Part shown: one piece after another, positions 24,863-34,084 of the stretch
Numbering within the stretch: position 1 is the first letter of the stretch
How the letters are laid out: each line of letters starts with the position of its first letter
Assembly: GCF_000695625.1 (NCBI RefSeq)
Contig: NZ_JMQI01000015.1
Span: 62,001-126,000 of the forward strand
Reading direction: 5' to 3'
DNA from: Amycolatopsis rifamycinica
GTDB taxonomy: Bacteria > Actinomycetota > Actinomycetes > Mycobacteriales > Pseudonocardiaceae
Length of the DNA stretch: 64,000 bases
Position numbers and translations under genes: made by a program
Notes under the pieces: generated by a model
Seen by the model: only the letters and a program-made list of their open reading frames with translations
What the model was told of the DNA's origin: nothing
Databases searched by the model: none

Positions 24863-24891
24863 CAATAGGTGTCCAGCTACACTGGGTGCCG

Positions 24892-25491
24892 ATGGAAGAG
24901 ACCAGGAGGCGGCCGAACGCCCGCGGCAAGGGCGAACTGCTGCGCGAAGAGATCGTCACGGCCGCCGTCCGGATGCTCGACGAGCTCGCCGACGACGAAG
25001 CGCTGTCATTGCGGGCCGTCGCGCGCGAGGTGTCGATCGCGGCGACGTCGGTCTACCTACACTTCCCGGACCGCGACGCCCTCGTGCTGGCCGCGATGCA
25101 GCGCTGCCACGAGGAGCTGGTCCGCACCGGCGACGCCGCCGCGGCCGCCGCCCCGGATCCGGCGGCCGCGTTGCGCGCCCGGATCCTCGCCCAGGCGGAG
25201 TGGGCGCGGGAGCATTCCGGGCTCTACAAGGTGCTGCACGAGAGCAAGGTCCACCGGCGGCTCGGCATGCCGTTCAAGGAGGTCATGGTCGCCCGCACGA
25301 CCGAGGCGGTCCAGGCGTGCATGGACGCGGGCGTGGCTCCGGCCGGCGACGCCGCGACCGTCGCGATCGACCTGCGGACGGCCGTCAACGGCATGCTGGC
25401 CCAGCGGATCAACGAGCCGGACCTGCCTTGGCCGCCCGCGGTGGAGCAGCTGGACCGGTTCCTGGCCAAGCTGGTCGGCCTGCGGCTCTGA
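24892..25491 (+). CDS. TetR family regulator (TetR_C_33-like)
   Basis: The 199-aa regulator has the N-terminal helix-turn-helix LSLRAVAREVSIAATSVYLHF (residues about 39-59). Its C-terminal domain has the pattern of actinobacterial TetR proteins that regulate neighbouring genes (AEWAREHSGLYKVLHESKVH). ATG 24892 is preferred; an in-frame GTG at 24886 is possible. Autorepression and control of the divergent CMD-domain gene are likely from the shared CGCTACA dyads. Confidence 0.9.
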   Translation: MEETRRRPNARGKGELLREEIVTAAVRMLDELADDEALSLRAVAREVSIAATSVYLHFPDRDALVLAAMQRCHEELVRTGDAAAAAAPDPAAALRARILAQAEWAREHSGLYKVLHESKVHRRLGMPFKEVMVARTTEAVQACMDAGVAPAGDAATVAIDLRTAVNGMLAQRINEPDLPWPPAVEQLDRFLAKLVGLRL

Positions 25492-25522
25492 CCGGCGGGA
25501 TGCGGCTCGGGTAGGCCGCGCT

Positions 25523-25829
25523 TCAGCCGTCGAGGAAGGTGAGCACCCGCGCGAGGGCCGACTCGGCGTCCGGGAACCGGACCGCCACCCGGTCCCGTTC
25601 GCACGCTTCGGCCCACGCCCCGAACTCGGCGAACGGCCACCTGGCGGTCATCGCGGCGGTCGTGGCACCCGCCGCCCAGTCACGGGCCGCTTCCCGCGCA
25701 CTACGACGTTGCGTCCCGGCCACGCGCCCATCTCCTCGAGCAGGACCTCCGGGCCGAGCACGCGGCGGAACACCCGCAGGAGGGTCCCTTCGTCATCGGC
25801 CCTCGGGGTACCAGCCGTTTTTCACCCGG
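25523..25829 (-). pseudogene. Frameshifted small gene
   Basis: Two frames with strong coding character follow each other. First, from about 25796 to 25690, a GC3-rich frame reads DEGTLLRVFRRVLGPEVLLEEMG. Then, after a one-base shift, ARDWAAGATTAAMTARWPF continues to a stop at 25523. A third short piece (VKNGWYPEGR, GTG at about 25829) precedes them in yet another phase. Joined, they would make a ~95-residue protein of unknown family directly behind the DinB gene. A 66-aa protein from GTG 25723 alone cannot be excluded. Confidence 0.5.
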
Positions 25830-25846
25830 TCCAGGATAACGGCCGG

Positions 25847-26392
25847 CTACTCCCCCGTGCTGCCGTCGAGCGCCTCGCGGATCAGGTCGGCGTGGCCGTT
25901 GTGGCGGCTGTACTCCTCGACCATGTGGACCAGGATCCAGCGCAGCGTCGGCGCGCTGCCGTCCCCGCGGGGACGCCGGGCCCGCTGCGTCAGATCGCCG
26001 TCCGCCAGCGCTTCCGCGACCGCCGCCCGGGCTCGGCCGACCGCCGCCGCCCAGAGTTCGCGCAGCTGCTCCGGGGAGTCCCGCACGGCCGAATCCCAGT
26101 CCCAGTCCGGCGTGGCCGCCCAGTCGACCGCGTCGAACGGCGCCATCCGGTCGCGGCCGCCCAGCACGTACGCGAACCAGTAGTCCTCCACGTAGGCCAG
26201 GTGCTTGAGCAGCCCGCCGAGCGTCATCGTGGACGGCGGGTGGGTCGCGCGCAGGTCCGCCGCGGCCAGCCCGGCGCACTTCCAGGCCAGGGTTTCCCGG
26301 TGGAAGTCCAGGAAACCGAGGAGCGTGGTGACTTCGTCACCGTCGAGGGGCGGCTCGGGGCGGCCCTGTTCGTCCACAGTGGTCATTCCCAT
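25847..26392 (-). CDS. DinB/DUF664-family protein
   Basis: The 181-aa four-helix-bundle protein has the DinB-like metal-site histidines: GGLLKHLAYVEDYWF (near residue 75), then WILVHMVEEYSRHNGHADLIRE (near 155). Relatives include thiol transferases that use mycothiol or bacillithiol; the specific substrate is unknown. ATG 26392 shares its A with the upstream TGA (TGATG), a coupling signal to the membrane protein. It is the third gene of the serpin operon. Confidence 0.9.
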   Translation of the reverse strand: MGMTTVDEQGRPEPPLDGDEVTTLLGFLDFHRETLAWKCAGLAAADLRATHPPSTMTLGGLLKHLAYVEDYWFAYVLGGRDRMAPFDAVDWAATPDWDWDSAVRDSPEQLRELWAAAVGRARAAVAEALADGDLTQRARRPRGDGSAPTLRWILVHMVEEYSRHNGHADLIREALDGSTGE

Positions 26393-28203
26393 CACGCCGT
26401 CAGGGGACGGACGTCCCAGATCCACACGCCGCCGACGAACTCCGCGGGCTTGCGCAGCAGCAGTTCCACAGTGGACTTCAGGGCTTCCTGATTCTGCCGG
26501 GGCCCGACCACGAGCACGCTCGCTTTCCAGGCCCGCAGGTCCGTGAGCGCCTGGGTGCGGTCGGCCTCGGTGACCTGCGCCGCCTGGCCGGTGCGTTCCA
26601 CCTGCGCGAACAGGTCCGACGTCGGCCGCGGGACGGCGCCGTAGCGGCCGCGGCGGTCGTCCGGGGACGTCGGGCCGACGAAGTAGCCTTCCGGCATCGG
26701 GTAGCCGAGGCCCGCGTCGACCTGCCAGTGCAGCGGCTCGGCCTCCCCGGTGCTCGGCAGCGGCACCGGCACCAGCGACCCGCCCGGCGCGACGTACTGG
26801 CGCCAGATCCCGTCGGCGAAGAACGGCGGCGAGAGGGGACGCTGGTGCGTCACCAGCTCCGTCGGCGCGATCGGCAGCAGCACGGCCACCACCGCGCCGA
26901 TCCAGATCATCCGCAGCGGGAACGCGGGCTTGCCCTCCGGCGGCGCCGTCAGCTGCGCCGCCGCCGTCCAGACGCGGTGCGTGGCGATCGCCAGGAGCGC
27001 GCCCACCGCCGGGATGCAGCCCATGGCCAGGCGGGATTCGAGCAGCGAGTCGAGCAGCGGCAGCTGGCCCAGCCACTTCCACGGGCCGGCGACGCCGGTG
27101 TCTTCGTGCGCCACCGTGATCTCGATGCCCAGCGAAAGCAGGGCCATGACGTACATCGTGATCGCCAGCGCCCGCGAAACGACGTCACGCCACAGCCAGA
27201 TCGTCAGCATCACCATGAGCACGATCAGCGGCCAGCCGAAGAACGCGTTCTCCTCGGTGCGGTTCATCGAGACGTCCGCGGCCGCCTCGGGCGCGCCGGC
27301 GACCGACTGCGTCGCGAAGCGCGTGAAGGCCGCCGTGTCGTTGCCGGCCGAGCCGTGCAGCAGCGAGTGGAAGCTCTGCGGGCCGAAGAACTGCCAGTAC
27401 AGCGGGAATCCGGCGATCAGCAGGGCCACGACCGCGCCGATCCCGACGCCCTTGCCCAGCGGCGCCAGCATGCCGCGGATCTCCGCGCGGTGCGGGATCA
27501 GGTACGCGACCGCGAACACGATGAAGGCGAGCGCGAAGATGGCCAGCGGCTCTTCGCCCAGCAGGATCTGCCACGCGACGAGCACCCCGAGCACGATGCC
27601 GTTGCGCACCGGGCGTTCGCCGCGCGCGATCTGGATGGTCTTCAGCGCGATGAACGGCAGCACGAACAGCACGACGAAGTTGGGGTGCGCGTTGCCGTGC
27701 GAGATCATCGGCGGCGCGAAGCCGCAGAACGCGCCGCCGATCGCGGCCGCCGTCCGGTTCGGCACCAGGTGGCGGGAGAACACCCAGTACCAGCCGGTCG
27801 CGGTGCCGGCGAGTCCGGCGGTGAGCACGATGGCCCAGGTGAGTGTCGCGCCGAAGGTCAGCGTGAGGGGCGCCAGCGGGATGTTCAGGCCGAACATCGC
27901 CGCGTTCGCCGCCATGTTGACGCCGAGCGGGTAGTTCTGCAGGTCCGTGGTGAACGGGTTCTCGAAGTGCAGGACGGCCTTCGCGACGACCGTCGAGTAC
28001 CACTCCCACTGGCTCTGGTCGGCGCCGCCGTTCCAGAGGTAGCCGCGCTTGAGGTCGAACCACAGCCCGTTGTAGAGCAGGATCGTGAACAGCAGGAACC
28101 CGCCGGCGATCGCGGAGTCCGGCCACGCCCAGCGCTTCGGGCCCTCGGGCGGTTCGGCGGCGGGTGGCACCAGCTCGGGGACGGCTTCGGACTTCAAGCT
28201 CAC
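26392..28203 (-). CDS. Large polytopic membrane protein, GT-C-like
   Basis: The 603-aa protein has roughly ten to twelve hydrophobic helices and a C-terminal soluble part (about residues 460-603). The first extracytoplasmic loop carries YLWNGGADQSQWEWY, and the topology resembles GT-C membrane glycosyltransferases that use lipid-linked sugars. I cannot assign a donor or acceptor. The GTG start overlaps the serpin stop (GTGA), and its own stop overlaps the DinB ATG, so all three are coupled. Confidence 0.75.
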   Translation of the reverse strand: MSLKSEAVPELVPPAAEPPEGPKRWAWPDSAIAGGFLLFTILLYNGLWFDLKRGYLWNGGADQSQWEWYSTVVAKAVLHFENPFTTDLQNYPLGVNMAANAAMFGLNIPLAPLTLTFGATLTWAIVLTAGLAGTATGWYWVFSRHLVPNRTAAAIGGAFCGFAPPMISHGNAHPNFVVLFVLPFIALKTIQIARGERPVRNGIVLGVLVAWQILLGEEPLAIFALAFIVFAVAYLIPHRAEIRGMLAPLGKGVGIGAVVALLIAGFPLYWQFFGPQSFHSLLHGSAGNDTAAFTRFATQSVAGAPEAAADVSMNRTEENAFFGWPLIVLMVMLTIWLWRDVVSRALAITMYVMALLSLGIEITVAHEDTGVAGPWKWLGQLPLLDSLLESRLAMGCIPAVGALLAIATHRVWTAAAQLTAPPEGKPAFPLRMIWIGAVVAVLLPIAPTELVTHQRPLSPPFFADGIWRQYVAPGGSLVPVPLPSTGEAEPLHWQVDAGLGYPMPEGYFVGPTSPDDRRGRYGAVPRPTSDLFAQVERTGQAAQVTEADRTQALTDLRAWKASVLVVGPRQNQEALKSTVELLLRKPAEFVGGVWIWDVRPLTA

Positions 28204-29279
28204 GGTTCGACCACCCTGGCGAGGAAGTAGAGCGCCCCGGTCCCGGCGTGCCGGACCAGCAGCAGGAACGGCCGGTCCACCGTGACGGCGACCGGGTCGT
28301 CGATCATCATCGAGGTGAGGCGCATGACGAGCGCGGTGGCCGCGGCCCCCTCGAAGCCCTGTTCGTCGACGCGCAGCACGGCCTGGTGCAGCACCTCGGA
28401 CACGGTCAGCCGCGGGTCCGGCGAGAGGCCGGTCAGGTCGGCGAGGTCGGTGAACAGCGTGCGCACGCCGAGGCCGCCCAGCACGCCGGCGAGCTTGCCG
28501 GACTCGTCGAGCGAGACCTTGGGGAGCGCGAGTTCCACCGGCTTGAAGCGGATTTCGCCGAGCAGGGCCGTCAGCTTCGCCTCGTCGAGCTGGGTCTCCG
28601 CCTCGGCGAGGTCGCCGTCGGGCAGCAGCACGACGGCCTGCAGGCCACCGGCCGCGACGAGCTGCACCGCCTGCCAGCCGCCGGCGTGCGCGTAGCCGAC
28701 CTTCTCGCTGAGCCACATGGTCGGCACGTCCCGCGTGCCGGACGGCGCGTGGAACGGCGCGTCGCCGGTGTTGGCCTCGCGGAAGGGCAGTTTCCACGCG
28801 GCCTTGAGGTAGAGGGCGTTGACGAGCACGGCGGCGACGTCGGAGTCGATCGAGCCGGGCGGCAGCAGCTGCGGGATCAGCCCGCGCGTGGTCCGGCCGA
28901 CGTCGTCGTTGATCATGGCGCGGGCGGACTCGGGCTCCTTCTCGAAGGGCGCGCTCGCGACGGCGGCCCCGGGCCACTCGGCGAGTGCGGCCTTGAAGGA
29001 GTCCTCGAGCGGGAGCCGGTCGTCCGCCCACAGCGTGTTGGCGACGGCGAGCTCGGCTTCGTCTTCGACGAGCTGGGCGGCCTCCCGCAGCAGGACGGTC
29101 TGCTCGTCCGGGTCACCGAGCAGCGCGACGAGCTCGTCCCGGGTCCCGCCCCGCGCGGCGCGCGCGGCGAGGGTCAGCGCACTGGCCACCGAATACGGCG
29201 AAAAGCAGGTGTTCCCGCCCCCGGCACCGAGGGCCGCGTGGACGGCGAGGGCGAACCGGAGGTGGCTGTCCGTGGCCAT
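28200..29279 (-). CDS. Serpin-family protease inhibitor
   Basis: The 359-aa protein covers a whole serpin domain: NTCFSPYSVASALTLAARAA (s/hB region), AAVLVNALYLKAAWKLPF (s3A), VPTMWLSEKVGYA and the reactive-loop hinge EQGFEGAAATALVM, ending with VDRPFLLLVRHAGTGALYFLARV. No signal peptide is visible, so it probably acts inside the cell. By alignment to alpha-1-antitrypsin from memory, P14 is Phe and P12 Gly, which may weaken loop insertion, and P1 would be near the RLTS segment. ATG 29279 is used. First gene of a coupled three-gene operon. Confidence 0.92.
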   Translation of the reverse strand: MATDSHLRFALAVHAALGAGGGNTCFSPYSVASALTLAARAARGGTRDELVALLGDPDEQTVLLREAAQLVEDEAELAVANTLWADDRLPLEDSFKAALAEWPGAAVASAPFEKEPESARAMINDDVGRTTRGLIPQLLPPGSIDSDVAAVLVNALYLKAAWKLPFREANTGDAPFHAPSGTRDVPTMWLSEKVGYAHAGGWQAVQLVAAGGLQAVVLLPDGDLAEAETQLDEAKLTALLGEIRFKPVELALPKVSLDESGKLAGVLGGLGVRTLFTDLADLTGLSPDPRLTVSEVLHQAVLRVDEQGFEGAAATALVMRLTSMMIDDPVAVTVDRPFLLLVRHAGTGALYFLARVVEP

Positions 29280-29396
29280 GCGGGCGAGACTACCGGAACG
29301 CCACCCTTCACCGGCCCCCCACGCGCAACTCCACCCGAGGATGACAAATCCGGCGAAAGTTTCGCGGCACCAGCCGCACGCCAACAGGCATTTCCC

Positions 29397-29522
29397 GTGC
29401 CCAGCCGGGCATCACACGTGTCCAGCCGGGCATCACCCGTGTCTGGGCGGGCATCACACCCGATGCCCCTCCAGTCACGTGTGATGCCCCTCCAGTCACG
29501 TGTGATGCCTCTGCGGTCACGT
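29397..29522. repeat. Array of six 21-bp units, three direct and three inverted
   Basis: Six contiguous 21-bp units start at 29397, 29418, 29439, 29460, 29481 and 29502. The first three read with a core CCAGCCGGGCATCAC (third: TGGGCGGGCATCAC). The last three are in the opposite orientation, with core GTGATGCCCCTCCAGTCAC. The array can fold into one long hairpin. It begins 118 bases upstream of the serpin start and ends 10 bases from the dgt stop. A related array lies at 40108-40272. Confidence 0.8.
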
Positions 29523-29532
29523 TCGAGATCCG

Positions 29533-30807
29533 TCAGCGGTGGAGGCGGGTGACGTGCCAGGAGTACCAGACGTGGGCTTGGGCGTCGGTGAGGGAGGCGA
29601 CCTGGTCGACCACCACGCGGAGCAGGCCGGCGTCGTCCGCGGCCGCGTCCCAGGCCGGGACGAACAGCGGGTCGAGGGACTCCGGGGCCCGGCGGGCCAG
29701 CGCGTGGACCAGCTCGATCAGCAGCTCGCGCTGGCCCTCCTGCATCGCCAGCCGTCGGCGGTCGCTCATCACGTACCGCAGGGCCAGCGCCTTCAGCAGG
29801 GCCACCTCCGCCGCCACCTGCTCCGGGACGCACAGGTTCGCCCGGTACCGCCCCAGCGGCCCCTCGCCGTACTCCTCGCGCGTGCCCGTGACCGCCGCCG
29901 TGGTGAACCGGCCGACCAGCTCGCTGGTCAGCCGTTTCAACGCGACCTGGGCGCCCGGCGACCCGTCCGGCTCCGCCGAGACCAGGGCCGCCACCACCGG
30001 CAGCTCCAGCAGTTCTGCGGCCGCATCCTCCAAAGTGGACACCGACTGGGCCGAAAAGTGCTTCGCGGCGGCCTCGGCGACGGCCGCCCGCTCGTCCGGG
30101 TGGGCGAGCACGCGCAGCTTGATCCGGCCGGCGAGCACGCCGTCCTCGACGTCGTGCACCGAGTACGCGACGTCGTCGGCCCAGTCCATGATCTGCGCTT
30201 CCAGGCACCGCTGCTCCGCCGGCGCCCCCGCGCGAACCCACTCGAACACCGGGACGTCGTCGCTGTACACGCCGTACTTCGCCTGGCCCGGCCGGCGCGG
30301 CCACGGGTACTTCGTGGTCGCGTCCAGGCACGCGCGGGTCAGGTTGAGCCCCACCGGGTCACCCTCGGCGGACAGCAGCTTCGGCTCGAGGCGGGTGAGA
30401 ATGCGCAACGTCTGCGCGTTGCCCTCGAATCCCCCGCACGCCGTGGCCACCTCGTCGAGCGCGCGCTCGCCGTTGTGCCCGAACGGCGGGTGCCCGATGT
30501 CGTGCGCCAGCCCCGCGGTGTCGACCAGGTCCGGATCGGCGCCCAGCTCTTCGGCGATGCCCCGGCCGATCTGCGCGACTTCCAGGGAGTGCGTCAGCCG
30601 CGTGCGCGGGACGCCGGTGACCTCGGCGCCCTCCCCCGGCCCGACCACCTGGGTCTTGCCGGCCAGCCGCCGCAGCGCCGCGGAGTGCAGCACGCGGGCC
30701 CGGTCGCGGGCGAACGCGCTGCGCCCGTCCGCCCGCGCGCCGGGCAGCGCCGCGCCCTTGGCCGGCTCCGGCAGCAGGCGGGCGGTGTCGTGCTCGGTGT
30801 AGTCCAC
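29533..30807 (-). CDS. dgt: Deoxyguanosinetriphosphate triphosphohydrolase-like protein
   Basis: The 424-aa HD-domain enzyme hydrolyses dNTPs to the nucleoside and triphosphate. Visible motifs are [21 protein letters not shown] near residue 35, [15 protein letters not shown] (first His), [16 protein letters not shown] with the HD pair (near residue 103), and [16 protein letters not shown] (distal Asp). It starts at GTG 30807. In mycobacteria dgt lies next to dnaG; here it is about 10 kb away on the same strand. Confidence 0.95.
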   Translation of the reverse strand: MDYTEHDTARLLPEPAKGAALPGARADGRSAFARDRARVLHSAALRRLAGKTQVVGPGEGAEVTGVPRTRLTHSLEVAQIGRGIAEELGADPDLVDTAGLAHDIGHPPFGHNGERALDEVATACGGFEGNAQTLRILTRLEPKLLSAEGDPVGLNLTRACLDATTKYPWPRRPGQAKYGVYSDDVPVFEWVRAGAPAEQRCLEAQIMDWADDVAYSVHDVEDGVLAGRIKLRVLAHPDERAAVAEAAAKHFSAQSVSTLEDAAAELLELPVVAALVSAEPDGSPGAQVALKRLTSELVGRFTTAAVTGTREEYGEGPLGRYRANLCVPEQVAAEVALLKALALRYVMSDRRRLAMQEGQRELLIELVHALARRAPESLDPLFVPAWDAAADDAGLLRVVVDQVASLTDAQAHVWYSWHVTRLHR

Positions 30808-30841
30808 CCGACCAGCGTAAGCGGAGCCACCGACAGAACGC

Positions 30842-31504
30842 TCAGCCCAGGAACGTCGCGAACAGGTCGTCGGCCGGGGTCTTGGTCAGCCGGTAGTACA
30901 GCAGCGCGCCGGTCTCGCGGACGATGTACCGCACCTGGGTGACGCGTTCCTGGACGATCGGCCCGCTGTGCGTCGGCGCGGTCCAGGACTCCAGGCCCAG
31001 GTCACCGGCCATGGTCCGGGCGCGGAAGGAGTGCCACGGGTCGCTGACCAGCACCGCCGTCCGCCAGCCGCGTGCCTCGACCTGCTGGGCGACCGCGCGC
31101 AGGCTCCGCAGCGTGTCGCTGCCTTCGCCGACGGCGAGTGTCGCCGACGCCGGCACGCCGCGCCGGGTCAGCCAGAGCTGCCCCGCCCGGGCCTCGGTGA
31201 AGTTGTCCTCGGCCTTCTTGCCGCCCGCGGTGACGATCGTCTTCGCGACGCCGGCGTCGTAGAGCTGCTTGGCCTTCGCCAGCCGGGCGGCGTAGATCTC
31301 CGACGGCCTGCCGTTGTACTGCGCCGCGCCCAGCACCACGATGACGTCGGCGGGCGTCCGGTCGTTCTCGCGGGCCACCTGCCACACCCGGAACGCGGTG
31401 CCACCGACCAGGGCCAGCAGCACGAGGACCGTCCCGAAGGCGATCCGGCGCGCCCAGCTCGCGAGCGACGGTTTGGTGCGTTCAGCGGTACCCACCCGGC
31501 CCAT
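30842..31504 (-). CDS. YdcF/DUF218-family membrane-anchored protein
   Basis: The 220-aa protein has one N-terminal membrane helix ([18 protein letters not shown], residues about 22-40) followed by a DUF218 domain: [20 protein letters not shown], the [16 protein letters not shown] loop, [12 protein letters not shown] and [14 protein letters not shown]. Members (SanA/YdcF) are linked to envelope barrier functions and bind nucleotide-like ligands. The catalytic domain should face outward. It lies between dgt and the DesR-type regulator. Confidence 0.88.
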   Translation of the reverse strand: MGRVGTAERTKPSLASWARRIAFGTVLVLLALVGGTAFRVWQVARENDRTPADVIVVLGAAQYNGRPSEIYAARLAKAKQLYDAGVAKTIVTAGGKKAEDNFTEARAGQLWLTRRGVPASATLAVGEGSDTLRSLRAVAQQVEARGWRTAVLVSDPWHSFRARTMAGDLGLESWTAPTHSGPIVQERVTQVRYIVRETGALLYYRLTKTPADDLFATFLG

Positions 31505-31519
31505 TCTTTCAGAAGCGGC

Positions 31520-32125
31520 TCAGAGCCAGCCACGCTCCTCCGCCACGCGGACGGCTTCGGCCCGCGTCCGCGCGCCGGTCTTCCCGATCGCCGCGGACAG
31601 GTGGTTGCGGACGGTGCCTTCCGAAAGGTGCAGGGCCCGGGCCACGTCGGCCACCGTGCTGCCGTCCTTGGCTTCCCGCAGCACGTCCCGCTCCCGCGCG
31701 GTGAGCGGGCTGGACCCGGTGGCCAGTGACTCCGCGGCCAGCGCCGGATCCACCACGCGCAGTCCACTGTGGACCCGGCGGACGGCCTCGACGAGCTGCT
31801 CCGGCGGCGCGTCCTTGACCACGAACCCGGCCGCCCCCGCCGCCATCGCGCGGGCGAGGTAGCCGGGACGGCCGAACGTCGTGCAGATGATCACCCGGCA
31901 CGACGGCAGCGCGGCCCGCAGGTCGGCCGCGGCTTCGAGCCCGTCCTTGCCCGGCATCTGGACGTCCAGCAGGGCGACGTCCGGCTTGGCCGCCCGCGCG
32001 GCGGCCACCACCTCGTCGCCGGAGCCGACCTGCCCGACCACTTCGATGTCGTTCTCGAGGCCCAGCACGGTGGCCAGGGCCCCGCGGACCATGGCCTGGT
32101 CGTCGGCCAGCAGCACCCGGATCAA
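31520..32125 (-). CDS. DesR/NarL-type response regulator
   Basis: The 201-aa protein has a receiver domain (VLLADDQAMVRGAL at the N-terminus, phospho-Asp in VALLDVQMPGKDG near residue 53, Lys in FVVKDAPPEQ) and a LuxR-type helix-turn-helix (LTARERDVLREAKDGSTVADVARAL). It starts at TTG 32125, which overlaps the kinase stop as TTGA. It probably controls the upstream ABC exporter genes of the same operon. Confidence 0.93.
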   Translation of the reverse strand: MIRVLLADDQAMVRGALATVLGLENDIEVVGQVGSGDEVVAAARAAKPDVALLDVQMPGKDGLEAAADLRAALPSCRVIICTTFGRPGYLARAMAAGAAGFVVKDAPPEQLVEAVRRVHSGLRVVDPALAAESLATGSSPLTARERDVLREAKDGSTVADVARALHLSEGTVRNHLSAAIGKTGARTRAEAVRVAEERGWL

Positions 32126-33324
32126 GCGAGTCCTCCCGCGGGTTCGGCGCGCACGGCCGGGGTGGCCGGGCTCGGTTCGGGCAGCGGGATCTCCGCCCGC
32201 ACGAGCAATCCTCCCCCGGACCGCACCGACGTCCGCAGCGTGCCCCCGGCCGCGGCCAGCCGCTCGGCGAGCCCGCGCAGGCCGTTGCCCGCGACGACCT
32301 CGGTGGCGCGGCCGTCGTCCTCGATCTCCAGCCAGTTGCCGCCGAGCTTCACCTTCACCCGCTTGGCCCCGGAGTGCCGCAGCACGTTCGTGACGGCTTC
32401 GCGCAGCACGTAACCGAAGGTGTTCTGGAACTCCGGCCGGACGTTGTCGACCGCGTGCGGCAGGTCGGCGTCGATTTCCGCGGCCCGCAGCGCGGCCCTG
32501 GCCCCGACGAGCTCCACCGACAGCGACACCTCGCGGTTCGCCGACACGGTCGCCCGGACGTCGGAGAGGGCGCTGCGGGTCAGGCTCTCGACCTCGCGGA
32601 TCTCTTCGACCGCGCGCGGGATGTCGCCGGCGCTCTCCAGCACCCGCCGGGCCAGCCCCGCCTTGACCGTGATCGTGGTGAGGCTGTGCCCGAGCAGGTC
32701 GTGCAGGTCGCGGGCCAGGCGCTCCCGCTCGTTCGCCACGGCCAGCGTGGCGATCTCCTCGTTCGCGTGTTCCAGCCGCCGGACCGCGCGGACGAGGTTG
32801 GCCATGAAGAACATCGCCAGCGTAATCGAGGCGACCGTGATCAGGTCGCCGTAGCCGTCCAGGAACTGGCCTCGCTCCAGCAGGATCACCGCGCCGACGG
32901 CCAGCGTGGGCAGATCGAGGATCACCGCCCAGGCGGCGGGGACCAGGAACACCGTCACCGCCGTGCCGTAGAGCAGGACGAACCCGCTGCCGGCGGCCGC
33001 CGCCAGCGAGGCGAGCCCCAGGACGTTCATCGTGCCGCAGAAAGCCAGCTTCACGCGGCGTTCGCGGTCGAAGACGTACGGGAACACCAGGTAACACGCG
33101 GAGTAGACGTAGACGACGACGGCGGTGAGCACGATCCCCGGGGTCACCGCGGGCTTCGCCAGCAGGGAGCGGGTGACCGGGAGGAGGAACGGCAGCAGGA
33201 TGACCACCGCCATGAACGGCCAGCGCCAGCCGCCCGGCCCGTGCTTGCGGGCGCCGGGCAGCGGGTCCACCCACCACGATTCCTTGCTGTCCAGCCCGAA
33301 GCTGCGTTTCCCGGTCTCCGCCAT
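32122..33324 (-). CDS. DesK-type sensor histidine kinase
   Basis: The 400-aa protein has about five to six membrane helices (residues about 35-180). A HisKA_3 domain with phospho-acceptor His follows in ERLARDLHDLLGHSLTTI (near residue 205), then a HATPase domain (LREAVTNVLRHSGAKRV, EIEDDGRATE). This matches DesK-like kinases that sense membrane state or cell-envelope drugs. It begins 19 bases after the ABC permease stop, so the four genes form one transcription unit. Confidence 0.93.
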   Translation of the reverse strand: MAETGKRSFGLDSKESWWVDPLPGARKHGPGGWRWPFMAVVILLPFLLPVTRSLLAKPAVTPGIVLTAVVVYVYSACYLVFPYVFDRERRVKLAFCGTMNVLGLASLAAAAGSGFVLLYGTAVTVFLVPAAWAVILDLPTLAVGAVILLERGQFLDGYGDLITVASITLAMFFMANLVRAVRRLEHANEEIATLAVANERERLARDLHDLLGHSLTTITVKAGLARRVLESAGDIPRAVEEIREVESLTRSALSDVRATVSANREVSLSVELVGARAALRAAEIDADLPHAVDNVRPEFQNTFGYVLREAVTNVLRHSGAKRVKVKLGGNWLEIEDDGRATEVVAGNGLRGLAERLAAAGGTLRTSVRSGGGLLVRAEIPLPEPSPATPAVRAEPAGGLA

Positions 33325-33343
33325 CGCCGTTCCCCTCCGGCCC

Positions 33344-34084
33344 TCAGACGCGGGCGCTGTCCTTACGGTAACGCCTGATCACCAGCGCTCCGAGCACGAC
33401 GGTCCACCCGGCGAGCACGCCCACCGCGTTCGGCAGCGAAACCACCATGTCGCTGGTCACCGCCGGTCGCGCCACCTGCAGCACCCAGTACGTCGGCATG
33501 ATCTGGGCGACGTCGTGCATCCAGCCCGGCATCGACTCGATCGGGATCCACAGGCCGCCCAGGAACCCCATGCCGAGCGTCACGAGCATGTTGATCGGCT
33601 GCATCGAGTCCGGCGTGCCGAACTGGCCGAGCAGCAGGCCCAGCAGCACCAGCGGGATCGTGCCGAGCCAGATGCCGGCGAAGATCCGGACCCAGCCGCT
33701 CGCGTCGACGTGCACGCCCTCGGCCAGCACCCCGAGCACCGGGACGAGGACCAGCGCGGGCAGTCCCACGAGCATCCCGGAGATCCCCTTGCCGGCCAGG
33801 TAGCCGGTGCCGGTCAGCGGGGTCAGGCGCAGCTGCCGCTGCCAGCCGACGGCGCGTTCGAGGGCGAGCCGGGCCCCGCTGTTGGTCGCCGCGGCGAAGA
33901 CGCCGAACGTCATCATGTTGATCATGATCACGGCCGCGATCTGCGCGTGGTCCGGGTCGCTGGTCTTCGTGAAGACGTTCGCCTGCAACAGGAACATCAG
34001 CACCGGGAAGGCGACGACGAAGATCAGGAACCGCGGTGCCCGGAAGTTCCGGCGGATCTCGGTGAGCAGGTAGGTGGCGTTCAT
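33344..34084 (-). CDS. ABC-2 type transporter permease
   Basis: The 246-aa protein has six hydrophobic segments. It starts MNATYLLTEIRRNFRAPRF with the amphipathic elbow helix typical of ABC-2 permeases, and has a long central helix pair and a C-terminal basic tail RRYRKDSARV. It forms the membrane part of an exporter with the ATPase encoded just upstream, whose stop overlaps this ATG (ATGA). The substrate is probably a lipid or a hydrophobic drug, judging from the DesK/DesR partner. Confidence 0.92.
   Translation of the reverse strand: MNATYLLTEIRRNFRAPRFLIFVVAFPVLMFLLQANVFTKTSDPDHAQIAAVIMINMMTFGVFAAATNSGARLALERAVGWQRQLRLTPLTGTGYLAGKGISGMLVGLPALVLVPVLGVLAEGVHVDASGWVRIFAGIWLGTIPLVLLGLLLGQFGTPDSMQPINMLVTLGMGFLGGLWIPIESMPGWMHDVAQIMPTYWVLQVARPAVTSDMVVSLPNAVGVLAGWTVVLGALVIRRYRKDSARV

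Noticed and set aside
29397..29522. CRISPR array
   Set aside because: Units are contiguous with no spacers, they change orientation, and no cas genes are present.
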